A stretch of 64,000 nt of DNA from Cercis canadensis (taxonomy: Eukaryota > Streptophyta > Magnoliopsida > Fabales > Fabaceae). The notes under the pieces are model-generated. The model worked only from the letters and a program-made list of their open reading frames with translations, was not told the DNA's origin and did not search any database. Both the position numbers and the translations under genes were made by a program. The stretch covers positions 778,310-842,309 of the forward strand of contig QAOA01007897.1 of assembly GCA_003255065.1 (NCBI GenBank). Reading direction: 5' to 3'. Shown piece by piece: positions 12,821 to 26,000 of this stretch (position 1 is the first letter of the stretch; each line of letters begins with the position of its first letter).

Positions 12821-13734
12821 AAACACACACATTATTTAACATATATATGATACAGCACTGCAGATTTTCAACCGTTGGATCATTTGAAGCAACGGTGAGT
12901 AAAGCAGATATGGACATGAACCTAAAAGCATGACGTCGTACATAGGTTGGGAAGCCAAAGACACGAGGAAATTGCGGAACCATGATCCTCCCATTTTCAT
13001 GTTGCGCGCGTCTGTTACAAGAACAAAAGCACAACATAGTATTACTAGATATGTTAAATATTAATTATTTATGAGAGAATTATTCTTCCAGTTATTATTG
13101 TTTAAAAAAATATTAATAAGTTTTTTATACATTTAGTTTGATTTATTCAGCTTTTTTAAAATTATTTATTTTACTCTCGAGTAATTAAATGTTGTAAGTG
13201 AGTATTATTTTTATTTATGTGATTATTATTAGTTTTTTATTCTATCAAAATTATGTGAATATCACATGAACTGTATGTAATTATCTTTCACCTAGTATGT
13301 AATCATATTATGTCATAATTTATTTATTAACATAAGAGAATAATTTTTTCTCAAACAATAATCATTACAAATGAGATGATAGTTTTCAAATAACAAGATT
13401 GATTTTAAGTAGATGTAAATTCATCATAATATAAGTGAATATTCTTTTGACTCTATATAGTTATCCTTTACGTAATATATAGTTAATGATCATAATACAT
13501 AATTATCCAATGAAAATAGTCACAATAATAAAATGAATAGTTTAAATAGTATTGAATAAACTAAATTAGAATAAATATGTATAAAGAACTTATGTACCTT
13601 TTTTAATCACAATGACTTAAACAAAATTTATCTCATTATTATTTTTTATTGAATATTATCCATATTAATTAAATAAAGAAAAATTAATTTGTTGATTAGG
13701 TAATGAGAAAATAGAGAGTTGAACAAAGAAATCT
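12821..13734. repeat. Tandem duplication, copy 2 (about 914 bp)
   Basis: Direct repeat of 11880-12820 with offset about 940. It lacks the 25-base doubling around the N. Differences seen include attaatttt/atttatttt, atcatcaca/atcattaca, gtgagtatt/gtgaatatt, cctatg/ccaatg and aaagtaattt/aaattaattt, about 1% in all. It carries the same unrecognised minus-strand ORF at 12819-13037. Confidence 0.85.
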
Positions 13735-15530
13735 CAACTTGACGAGAGAAAACCATAAACAGAGTAGTCACAATCTTTATATTAAACATAAAAATAATTT
13801 ATGTTATATCAACACGTAATATAAATATAAATATATATTTATCTTTATAAAAATTAAATTCCACGTTTTGTTTGTAAATATATATATAAAAATTATAAAA
13901 TTAAAATTTGACTCCAATGCCTTAACACATGCTAATATTATAATTTTCTATAATTATTAAATCAAAACCCAATTTCTTATATATTAATTAAAATGATAAT
14001 CCGGTCCTGTTTTTTCTATGATTATAAATATCGACTTCATAAAAGTATAAACATAGAACATTGAGCTTCAAGAAAGTTTCAAACTAAATATTTTCTAAAA
14101 AAACGTCTTTCTGTAATATAAATCAACAAGCATGAAAAAATATATAAGGTTTCTTAAATATTTTTGGTATTTATATGATATGTCATACCACATAAAAATA
14201 ATTAATGTATACAAGTTAAATATTTGTAAGTTTATTTGAAAAAATAAAATAAAATATATTTTATTAGATATAAAATATAAAAATTATTTATACTTATCAC
14301 GTCAATATACTCATGTGATATTATAAAATTTTTGAAAAATATAATATAGCATAAAATCTAAAAACTGTGTTTACTTTTAATTGAATTCGTTTACATGCGT
14401 TTGGAATTTTTATTTTTTTTATTTTAGCTTGGAAAACTCTTTGTAGTGACATAGCGTGAAAACACGCGCATTACGGATAAGCGGAGCAAAGAGTGCGGAA
14501 AATCCTCCGCAGTTGCACATGCCCTTGGCCGCCCTGTTTCTAGAGAATCGTTCACACATATATTTTACACTCCCTTCCTCTAAATTTATTTATAAAATAT
14601 TGGGACTGAAACGATCTGAGCTTTATTTATTAATTTTTTGCCATGGTGAGCTTAATTTTGTTAATGAATTGAATTGTTTTTTACAAATTCTTTTAATTAA
14701 AATTTAAAAACTAATTGAGCTGTGCTATAATCAAAAGTAAAATGTATTAAAATATTTTATTAACAAACTTCACAACCTCAATTTGGAGAAATTAGATAAA
14801 AAATATATAATAAGTCACAGAAATATTAATAAACGAAAAGCCATATGTTATAAGTTTATGGTGTAATTTTTATTTTACACTACCATACTAAGATTTAAGC
14901 CTTTAATTTTTATAGTATATATTTTACATTTCTAATTATATATTTTTATTATTATTTGTAATCATATGAATTGAGTGAACTGCCCATGACTTTTATCTTT
15001 TAATGATTCAAATAATTTTGACTACAACTTTCATTGGTGCAATAAATTGAGGTATTGTTTTTAGACTTTGTAGGAATTTTGCAAGTTAATATTATATAAT
15101 TTTTTGTTGTTGTGTTGTAACAATTTTTAGTGGTAAAATTTATCTCTTATTACTCCATACTAAATGCACTCTAGGTATCCTATAAAAAAAAATGTTTGCA
15201 CTCTAAGTATTTTTTAAAATTTGAATTTGAGTCTTATAGGTTGGAATTGTTAATATTCAATGTTTTTGGGATAGATAAAAACTAATTGTTTGGTTAATTA
15301 ACTGAATTAATTAGTCTTGAATTAATCAACCAAATAATTTGATGAGGCAATAACAAAGTCAGTAATTTAAGGCGTGTTTGATTTTAGAAATGTTTTTTTT
15401 TTTATTCTAATTTCTTAAAATATATTTCTATTTTCTCATTTTTACTTTTAAAAAATATGTTTAATTTTTTAAATTAAAATTTATTTTGTATTTTTATTTT
15501 CAATGAGCATTAACAGATACGTCGAATATT
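13735..15530. other. AT-rich intergenic DNA
   Basis: Very AT-rich throughout with many short A/T runs. A small GC-richer patch at 14450-14580 contains two perfect small hairpins (14454-14467 and 14494-14511). I see no supported gene. Confidence 0.6.
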
Positions 15531-16080
15531 AGTGTCCGCCCACCCAACAGGCTGTCTCCCTTCGTTTTCTTCAACGCTTGTCTCTCGTCCTCGCAGGCTC
15601 TCTCCCTCTTCGTCAAACTTTTTAACCAATTTCACACTCTCCCTCTCTAAACTTTTAGAGGGAGAATGAGGTTTTTTAGAGTTAAAAGGAGATCAGAGGC
15701 AAGCTGCATGGTTAAACTAGTGGAGCTATGAAAAAAACCCAAAAGGTACAAGAGGGAACTAAGGGACAAAATTCAGTAACAGATCACAGAGTTTCTCGCC
15801 TTTTAACTAGTGACGATCTCTTCCTAAACGTGATCGGAGAAGTTTACGAACAAATGAAAAGCTTAGAAGGAGAAGATGAAGACTGGGTTTCGATGCGATT
15901 TTGGAATCTGTCGGGCTAAACAGAAATCGGAGAAAGAGAAGTTTTTATTTTTTTGGAATCTGCTGGGTTAAAACAAATATTGCGGATGATGATTTTTCCT
16001 TTTCCTTCACTAAAGTTATCGGAGAAAGAGAAGTTTAGAAAGAAAATAAAAGAAAGGGGCGATTTATTCACTTCTCCATA
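15531..16080 (+). other. Gene-like island with a short ORF, possibly a gene relic
   Basis: This stretch is less AT-rich than its surroundings. A pyrimidine-rich, leader-like segment (15540-15650) precedes an ORF of 63 codons at 15728-15919 (starts MKKTQKVQEG, ends MRFWNLSG). The sequence after the ORF repeats itself imperfectly: a ggaatctg...gggttaaa unit at 15903 and 15955, and tcggagaaagagaagttt at 15928 and 16020. I do not recognise the protein. It may be a captured or truncated gene 5' end, or chance. Confidence 0.25.
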
Positions 16081-17239
16081 CTTATTCATGTTGATTGTTA
16101 ATTGTACGGGTTAAAGAGGGTCAATTAAATTTTACTGAAACTAATTTTTACATTTTAACCATCCATCTTTATTTTCATTTTACTGAACAACCTACTTGAG
16201 ATCTTTTACTATTTTGGATTGAGTTTGACTTTAGTTCAAGTAGATCCACATCATTGCAAAAATCATTTAGTGGAAATGTCACGTTTTCACTTTCAAGCCT
16301 ATTTCTTAAAATATTTTCATTGAAAATTTTTTTGGTGAGCATTACTTTCATCTCTCTTATATGGATTTAGAGAAGACTCAATAATTTTGATATCGTTGTG
16401 AAATATCAAAAAATTGAGTTATTTAATGTGTTAGAAAGCATAATTTTTTATTAAGTATAAAAATAATATAATATAAAAACATATTGAAAAATAAGTTTTT
16501 AAAATTTATTTTTAACACATTTTTTATATTTTATAAAAAATTAATTACACAATAAATTTCATTAAATCCAATCTAAAACTTCATCGAAAAATAATGAGAA
16601 TAATATTTGCCTAAGTGAATAGTATAGCCTTCACCAAATTTTTTTATCATTAAAACCAAGCAAATTGACAACTTTATTCTATGTTTTCAGTGAAAAATAA
16701 AATATGAAATAACCAAACCAAAAAGATTCCTCCTTTGATGTCATCATGATCATAAACGAATTAGTCACTTACAGTGATGGGGTCAATAACATAGTTAACT
16801 CCATGCATGTTAGATCTACAAATAAACATTTATGCTGAAGTGTAAAAGAAAAGTCTCATTCAGCATTATCATAAATAATTATATATTATCTAAAAAAATT
16901 ATAAATATAAAGGCAAATTAAATAAAGTTATATTTATCCTAAAACAAATGGGCTCTTTGCCGCCAAGCAATTTTTTTGTTTTGTTAATAATTTATTTATA
17001 TAATATGTTATATTATATGAGAATAATTAATATATAAATAACTTGTATATAAATAAATTATTTTTAAATTTATTTAAAAAATAAGATATATTATATTTAT
17101 ATATAATAAAATATAAAAATTATATATACTTAATATATAAATATAATATAACATACTCATATAATATTATAATATTATAAAAATTTTAAATTTATTTTGA
17201 TTATATAAATCAATTCCAGCCTAATTCTTTATTGGGCTT
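16081..17239. other. AT-rich intergenic DNA
   Basis: A+T-rich sequence with long TATA-like runs around 16990-17190. No coding or RNA gene was recognised. Confidence 0.55.
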
Positions 17240-17939
17240 TATCTATCAACGGAGCCCATCATGAGATCCACGCTGCCTTTCCTAAACAACTCGTGCATAA
17301 CCTGTGACCGCAGGGAGAGCCAAGCCAAGCCAAGCCAAACGGCAACATTCTTCTTCGTATTTTCCGGACACGTGCACAAGCGGTTTCGCCCGAATGCGAA
17401 ATTACCAAAACAGGACTCCACAAACCTAAAGAATACCTTTCTTCTCAAAATTTTTTGTTTTATTTCTTATTAATATTTTCTTTTCCGACTAAACTTTCCC
17501 ACTCCAGTCTCCCTGTGACGGTCTCCCTCCCTCCCTTTTCTTTTATTTTCTTCATTCCCGTCCCAACCTCAAAGGCTCTGCTAATGTCTTTGCATAAATT
17601 GGCACTCGTTTTAACTTCAAATCCATAAATTTTACGCAGAAGCCACTGCAAAATCCCTTTTAAGAACCTTTTGCTTCATTGAATTTCTGGCCTTTTATCT
17701 ATCTTGAGCAAAATTTCCTTTTTCAAAACCTCTATCTAATCTCGAAGGGTTTTTTGGGTTGCTTTCTGGGTGTGTCGTTGGTCATTTGTTCAGAGCGTAG
17801 CTCTCGATATGGTTTTTAATTTGTTTCGATTTTTATCCGGTGGGTTTTTCTTTAAAAATTTCCGCTATCTCGAGGGGTTGTTGTATGAAAAATCCGAACT
17901 TTTTACCGTTTCTGGGGAATCCTAGATTTTTTATTTACT
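17240..17939 (+). promoter_or_regulatory. Upstream region and leader of the RIN13-like gene
   Basis: Base composition becomes more GC-rich from about 17240. It contains a short tandem repeat of ccaag (about 17318-17338), pyrimidine-rich stretches at 17510-17560, and a T-rich leader before the ATG at 17940. Short ORFs on both strands lack support. The exact transcription start could not be fixed. Confidence 0.4.
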
Positions 17940-20900
17940 ATGGATTCCGATTCCTTGCCCGACGTTTTGGATATAAGCTCCGATGAAGAATCGGGTTTGA
18001 ATGAGTTGGCCAAAACCTTCGACTATGATTGGATTAAGGAGTTTCTTGGCGAGTCTGATAATGAATCAGACGATTCCGACGAGGTTGTAGTCATCGGTGA
18101 GGTCAAACCTGAACGGAAGTCAAAATCTTCGAGACCCACTGTGAAAGATGTGGACGATGATTGCGTGGTTCTGGATGGTGACCCAGAAGACCGTGTCACC
18201 TCTGTGAATGGGACGGAAACTGAATCAGACGAGTTGCTTATAGTTGGGGAGAAGGGTCAGGTATGTCCTTGAGTTAATTTTGGTACTGCTTATGAGAATT
18301 TTATTTTAGACCTTTACCTGATCTTTTGACAGGAGAAAAAGGAATAAGATCAGAAATGAACTGGATCTTACATTGTTTAAGGATATAGCTGCTTTTGCTC
18401 GATCTTTAATGTTGGACACGCGGAACTGGGTCCATTCCTTTTATTAGGCAATGGGAACTATAGTTACTTAGGTTGAAGACTTGAACATTTGAGTTTTATA
18501 GCAAACGTCAACAAATACAAACAAAACTCAAGTTTCCGTAATATGTTTAGTTTCAACAGGAAGTTTCCATAATATGTTTAATTTCAATGGAAAGTTTCCA
18601 TGGTATGTTTATTTTCAATGGAAAGTTTTGCATAATGTATTAATCTGATCTCCACAGAAACACGCACTCAATGTCTAGAGGGAGCTTGTTTTATCTCTTG
18701 CTTGTGTTGAACTCGTCGCAGGGCTTATTCTTATATTTACCTCTTTTACTTTTTTTAGTTTGTGTTTCTCTTATATCTGGCCGCATTACCATTTTCAGGA
18801 GTGCCATGAGATTGACCTTCATATTCAAGTGCAACTTGATTATATGATTTATTTGGTTTAGGATTTTATCATATTGTGTGGGATTTTTACTTATTTGTTT
18901 TCTTGCTTGGGTCACCAACTCCAGGGCAATGGAAGTAGTTTTATTTTCTTATTGCATGGATTTGTTAGGCCTGTAGCATTGAACTGATTTATTGCTTACT
19001 TCTAATATCCATCTTAATTGTTAGGCATGCATACACATTTTTTAATCTCGCAGTGCCAAAGGCATGTGTCAAAATACAATATAGATACTAGTTTAGGAAT
19101 GTCAATGATTGCAGTATTTTCTGCCCTATCTCTATGACTCTGAAGAATCAACGCATTTATAGAACTTCTTAATGGTTTTGATGCATGGCATCCCTTTAGC
19201 TTTGTTCTCTAGCATGTAACTTTTCTCAGATTCATTACCAAAAGTTGGATTTTGATGTTATTTTATAAATCTCTTCTCTTAAGTGTTTAATGCTTTGAGC
19301 CTGGCTGGGTTTCATGGAGTGACAAAGGAGTCTGACGAACTAGTGTGTGGAATCAAACATATCTCACCTAATATAACAAATTGCAAGTGGTACCTTTGAA
19401 CTATCTTGTCATCTGATTTTATGGTTAATGGTTCCAAAGGAGGGATTTTCACTTTAAGTGCCAATTCACCAAAAGTTAGATCTCTAGCATTTGCACAGCA
19501 TGAAGGACTGAACATACACCATTTCCGAGCTTAGCCTCATGGCAAATTCTTGCAGGACATGAAATTGCCACATGGGGAAAGTTAGAGATGGCTGACAACA
19601 TGGATCCTGTGCTAGCCACCTTGGCTGATGCATTTGAAAACCCTTTTTTTAATGGATACGTATTCGAAGATTGAAAATAGAATCTGCTATGACTGATTGA
19701 CATCTAGAAGGTATGGCTAAATGTTAGTAACTCAATCCATACTATATAGAAGAAATAATTGTCAAAGAGGATCCTCAATCATTTAATACTCTAGGTTGCT
19801 TCATGTTTAACGGTGATTAGATATATTGTTCTTTTAATGAAATTCCATAGTTTTGTAGAAGTATGCTTGAGAAGACATTATCATTTGGGGCATTTACTTC
19901 TGGTGCAGGATTATCATTTGCTATTTGCTCATTTTGTAATATGATTTCCCCTTGAATTTCCTTTTGTTTTCATACATGAACTTATTTACTCAAACTTATG
20001 ATTTCCATACTTTTCTTTGCCAATGGTAAAAGAAGTCGCTGTAATATTTCTGATGCATATGTTCATTTTGTTTTGGCTTGCAGATTGCATGTAGAGACTA
20101 TCCTCACCCCCGGCATCTTTGTGCCAAATTTCCTTTCTCTTCCACCCCTCACGAGAGACATTGTGACCAGGTGAAGATCATTGCGTCAGACTATGTCAAA
20201 ATTTAGCACTTATGTTGTAGCTAGTTTAAGTATCAGCATTTCTTTTTCTTATGTTATTTACTGTCTTATTTTTATTATTATTATTCTTTTACCATTCTTA
20301 TCTGTCTTCTCTGACATGCAGTGCCACTGTTATGTCTGTGACTCACTAGCACCATGTCTAAAGTGGGGCACTGGCATTTCCAATACAGATCATTGTCATG
20401 CCTCTGAAAAAGTTGAAATGTGGAAAACTCAGAGGAAAAATTTCAAGCTAGGCACGAGTGCTCCATTACCAGCTTCAACTAATTATAGCACTTCTCCCTA
20501 TGTGGCACATCCCCAACAGAAGCAAGTTCCAGAACGTGATATTATTGTATTGTCCCCGAGTTCCATGTTGCAGAGTCAAGCATGTAGTCAAGCTGCATTG
20601 CGATCTTGCTCCTCACTCAATGCCACCTCAGAAAATCAGTCCTCTGCGCCCGGTGTAATGCATTCTCGCTCCTTAATAAATTCCACCATACAGAATCAAG
20701 TCTCCGGGCCAAATACAAATGCCATTCCTTTATGCTCCTCAACCACCAATTTTACTGTCCCAGATAGTGTAAACCTTGGTAGATGTCAAGAGTCAGCATC
20801 TACTTTGGCCAGACCCAGATACCAGCCTCACATGGTTCCAAGGCAGATGTTGCGTGTGCGAAACAATTCCATCCGAAGGGAGCGAGGCCGTGGGGTGAGT

Positions 20901-21758
20901 AGTTTAGGTCCTCAGTTTCTTTGTTCTCATATGATATCCAAGAGGTTAGGCAGTGCTGAGGGCACCGTGACAGTTGACGTTGATTCATCTGGCTACAGCA
21001 ATCATGTCAATCCAGCAGAGCATTATGACCGATACCATGCTGCAACAGGATTATCAAATGACAGAAATCCCAATGGCTATGTTTGGTCCACCACTAATTT
21101 ATCATCATACTCACATCCAAGCGCTGTGCAGCCCAGCGTGAACTGTGTGAGTGCAAATACTATGCCTTTTGAAAGCCAAGCATATAGGCAGCCATTGTCC
21201 CAATCAAATGACAGCCAGAACTTTTATCAATCTTGTATCCCGGGTAATAATGCTCCTTCAAGTTATGTGGCTTGCATGAGTAGCAATCAGCATGGGAATG
21301 AACATCAAATCGGAAATCAAAATGAAAATGGTAGTCAAAATGTTATTCAATGTGGAATTCCAAGTCAAGATGCCTGCCAACAGAAACCCCATGAGGAGAA
21401 TCAAAGTGAAGTTGCAAGGAAGGCAGATTTTTCAGATTTTGACTCAAGTTGGACAGAGAGTACCAGTCAAAGCAATGAACCTGTAGTTGAAAATTGTCAT
21501 CTACAAAGCTCAGGATCTATAAACCAATGGCAACCACCCAATATCAAGGAGTCTAATACCCAGTTTGGTGGAAGCACTAACCTTGGTCATCTTGCTGAAT
21601 TTGAGGAATGGCTTTTGGAAAAAGAGTTGTCATCGGTGGTAGCAGATGGTGCTGTGCCATCTGAACTGAATTTCCCATCTCATGAGATACCCCAAGTTGA
21701 TGAGGGTTTTTTCTTATTTGATTTTGATGCCTCCTGGAATGGTCTGGCACATGTATAG
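17940..21758 (+). CDS. RIN13: RPM1-interacting protein 13 (RIN13)-like protein
   Basis: Three exons (17940-18260, 20084-20170, 20322-21758) give 614 residues. The first intron is 1.8 kb. Residues 1-107 are acidic and carry repeated hydrophobic patches next to acidic serines (residues 9-12, 49-52, 76-79 and 99-102). Exon 2 and the start of exon 3 encode a Cys/His-rich block (IACRDYPHPRHLC, HERHCDQCHCYVCDSLAPC, DHCHA) that looks metal-binding. The long rest is Ser/Asn/Gln-rich and probably disordered, ending in acidic-aromatic motifs (SDFDSSW, FLFDFDASW). In Arabidopsis RIN13 binds the immune receptor RPM1 and promotes its response; that role is family knowledge, not visible here. The Cys/His block and the position near DENN and ALE2 genes support the call. 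Confidence 0.8.
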
Positions 21759-23046
21759 CTGAGTAATGTTGTCAATGGTTAGCAACTGGAAGGGAGATAA
21801 AATCCGTTTTGAAACTCCAGCTTGTATGATGGGTTGACAAGCTAATTTGAGGAGTTATGATTAATTGTATAGTCTATAAATTGAAATGTTGAAAACTGAC
21901 CGCCACTACTCAAATGATGCTACAGCGGTGGTTGCTTCTGTGTCAAGGTTTGACTTGCTCAGCTTGGTGTAATATATGGCACCTGCTCAATTCGTGTGTT
22001 ATAGCTACAAGCTCACCATGTTAGATGCCGTTACTCATTGTGATTCTCCAACATGCCCTGTTATATTTCGATGAATGGATTATGACTCTCTAAGCTTAGA
22101 AACCGAGCTGAGCCTATGCGGTTAAAAAGATGGAGGGAGACATAATAAGATGAGTTAAATACTAGTAAATATTGTATTCCATCTCATTCTCACCTGTTCC
22201 TGCCGTTCTCAATATACCAACCATAACCTATTTTTGAAAATATTGTGTATAACCCATTGTTATTTCAGGAACAAATAAGATGAGCATTTTATCCATCAAG
22301 TAACAAAATACATAAGTTCAAAGGAATGTGATTGTGTTTGTAGGCCAAAATATGGTTTTGAAGTTTAATCCATGAAAATTTTGATTTGCTTTCTAATTGA
22401 GTTCTTTTTTATTTTTTCAGTGAGGTTATTAAATTAATATTTTTATCAGATCTAATTTTTTAGACTATCATAAACTTAATGGAATCTTCTTTTCTTCTCT
22501 TAACCGACATTATTAATGTTAGACATAGTATATTTTAACCTAATTTAATTTTTAAAACTAATTTGAAACGGTATATGTTTACCAAATATAAGAAAAATAG
22601 GACACAAGCAACTTTAACTAAGAAAAGCTTTTACCAAAAATAAAAAGCTTTTATTATACTGTCATTATTATTGTTATTTATAGATTTTTTTTAATATTTA
22701 GTTGTTCTTTTTTTCAAAAATCTAATTTTTAAACTTATTCACAAATAAAAATATAGATAATTTTGTACATTTAATTCTTAAAAAAAAGACAATTTTTTTT
22801 TTTTTTTTGTATAAAAGACAATTTATATTTACATCCAACCTTTTAAAAAATAGTACTTTTTTTTAAAAAAAAAGCCTCTTGGCACTTGCGGCTAATTGGA
22901 GTTTTCCGTGCGGGTATCTATATTACTTGCTTTATTCTGGTGTCTTCTTCATAATAGAGTGAATACTGTTTGTAAACAGAGAAGCTGCGCAGAGTCTCTC
23001 TCACTCTCAGTTTCAAGACTCCCATATACTGCAAAGAGCAATAAGA
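21759..23046. other. Spacer between RIN13-like and TTC4-like genes
   Basis: It holds the presumed 3'UTR of the RIN13-like gene (to roughly 22100), then AT-rich sequence with T and A runs (22740-22870), and the short promoter and leader of the downstream gene, with a CT-rich leader at about 22990-23020. No other gene is seen. Confidence 0.5.
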
Positions 23047-26000
23047 ATGGCCCTGTGGATGGATAAGGGTTCTGAGCCCTTGACCCAAACCGAAAAAGAC
23101 GACCTCGATGCTATTGCTGCACTTAAAGAGTCTGCTGCTATTGAACTTAAGGTCTCCTTCTTCCCTTATTTTTTCTTTCGGAATAGTTTTCAGAAGTTTT
23201 TTTTTTTTTAATAATTAAATTAAACGATGAATTGCAGTAAACAGGCTATAGTTACCTGCATAAAGAGCTGTTTTTGTTGTGAAATTGGCAAAAGAGGGCT
23301 TACAAGTTAAGAAGGTGGTCTAAACTCTAAAGTAATTGTCATAGATGATATAATCAGAATTAGATGGAAAATAAGCTCCTTTATTGAGGATAGTAGTGAA
23401 AAGTGTTTATATGGTTTTTAATAAGTGTTTAAATTCTAATTAGTCATGAAGACTAAATGCTAGAATCGGTTTAGATTATACAATGGCACTGTTTTGACTC
23501 TTCTGTTTTAATTTCTTTATGTGTCCTTTCTGATTTTTTAACCCTTAAAGTCTTTTTTCAGGAAAAGGGCAACCAATATGTCAAGATGGGTAAAAAGCAT
23601 TATTCTGATGCTATTGATTGTTACACAAGGGCAATAAATCAGAAAGTCTTAAGTGATTCTGAGACCTCGATTCTTTTTGCAAATAGAGCCCATGTAAATT
23701 TGCTGCTAGGAAATTATAGACGTGCTCTGACAGACGCGGATGAGGCAATTAAGTTGTACCCATCAAATATAAAGGTAGTGATTTTACAGTTGTATTTACA
23801 GCTTGGTGATATAGTTTAGGATTTTTATTTGTTTTCTGTGGTTCCTGGGTTCAATGTCTTTAAGCAATGCAAACTCTGATTAGGCAATTTATAGAGCTGC
23901 TAAAGCATCTCTTTCGCTAAATTTGTTGGCTGAAGCACAATCCCATTGTCAAAACGGTCTTGGACTGGAACCCAATAATGAGGAATTGAAGAAGCTTGGC
24001 CGGCAGATTGATCTTCAGAAATCAGAGCACGAACAGCGTGAGGCCGAAATCTCCAAAGCTGTTGCTGAGACCAAGGTTTCAAATTTTTCTTCTGAGCTTG
24101 ATCTTTGCTTTATTAGCTGGAGATTCATATCTTTCTTAAACAAAACTATGCAGGAACTTGTCTCTGCAATTGAAAATAGAGGATTGAAGATTGGGAAGGC
24201 AATGTTTCGAGAACTTACAGGATTGAAAAAGCTAGTATTGGACAAAAATAATATTCTTCATTGGCCTGTTCTTCTTCTGTATGCAGAGGTTATGTCCAGT
24301 GACATCATTGAGGATTTCTGTGAGACTGACATGTTTTCAGTACACCTTGATATGATATCCTTTTTCTATAAAATGCTTTATAAGCTTTCTATGTATGTGA
24401 GCTTGTTATGTCCTTAACTGTCAAAACATATTCGCAGAAGGTCAGCCACTGCCATGGGATGACAAAAACAATTACAAACGTGAATGTATTGAATTATATT
24501 ATGAGGTAAGCTCTCATTTAGAAAACTTTGTATATTGGGTTGGATTGCTTTCTTAAGATGTGTCTTTACTTTTGTTTGAAAAGTCATGTTGGTTTGGCAA
24601 TGCCATTATTTGTAAAGTTGGACTTGGAACAAGGCTGTCTCAGTAGTTCCCTCCACTTGTAAAAGATTCATCTGGTTCATTCTCTGACTGAAGATGGGGT
24701 ACCTTAAGATGTGCCAAGATATATCTTGTGCCAATGATTGGATGTTTCGCTAGGCAAAGACATTGTTATAATCTACCTCAATGCCAAAAGTTTGTTTGAT
24801 GTATTTCAATCAGATCAAATGTTACTTAAGTACACTATTGATCATCAAAATATACCAGTTGTATTGCCAAGAACAGTTAAATGAGAAAAATAAGAAAATG
24901 AAAGTGAAAGCAGCTGCATGTACACAGTGCACAATTGCAGATGTAGTAAGCCGTATATGCCAATTCAAGATTTTCTACAGTAGTTTATTACCTCACAGAT
25001 TTGTTGCCATGTTTTTTTTTTTTGTGTAAACTTTTTACATGCTATTCACTTCAACTGCAAACTGAGCCTTCCTGACATCAGTTTTTGTTAGTAATAGTCC
25101 ATATATGATCAAGCTTTGTATGAAATCCATGATAACATATATATTATAAAGCTTTTCTTTTTCTCATCCATATGTCCTTGTTTTATCAGGCTGGTTCTGG
25201 AGTTTGTTTATCAAAGGCAAAACTTCTTCATTGTCTATTAGAGGGCACTGCAGCTTCTCATGGGGAAGGTGTTGGTAATGAAGACAAAGACACGGCTGAG
25301 GATACTAACCGTATCACAGGTATGTGCTTTTCAAGTTTTTCTTGCCTCGTCCTTTTCAATTGATGTTTGCTATGCTAATGCATTATAATTTGGGTGCTAA
25401 GGATGTGAACTGTGAGGAAAGCATGTATTGCTTTTAATTTATAATAAACCATTCCTTGATGGCCTATGATCAAAATTTTACTTTTTCAATTCTTATCGTA
25501 CTTGTTATAATTAATTCATATTGTCCTTCATAGACTCTTATTGGTGTCCCAAAACTTAGCTCTTATAGCCAACGATATAACTTTCGCAGGAGTTATTAAT
25601 ATCTCAAATCATATTGAGCTCAAATAGTTTTTTCTTTTACATATTCCTGTCCATTAATAGCAATTTATCTGTGAAGTGATGTGGTGCATCTCTCATTTGA
25701 TTTATACACTTAAATCAGTATTATGTTATGTTAAATTGTCATGAACTGCTTAAAGACACTCAATTACAGACATGTGAGTTGTGAAGGTAAATTGGTTCTT
25801 GTTCATGTACAGATTCTTGGTTGTGTTCGCACATACTTCTTTTTCCTTAAATTATTTGGTCGCCTTATAGAAAAAGAAGTCATGTAGGATTTCTCCTTTT
25901 TGGATATGGGATCAAATAACGAGAATCAAGCACTTGAATATGATATAACTTGGACTCAAGAACGTAAGAACAATTTGGTTATTATTATTCTTGACTTCAA

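Noticed and set aside
20181..20321. Start of the long RIN13 frame at 20181 as the true start
   Set aside because: The frame from 20181 to 20321 is intron: splicing 20170 to 20322 joins the Cys/His block, and the true start is at 17940.
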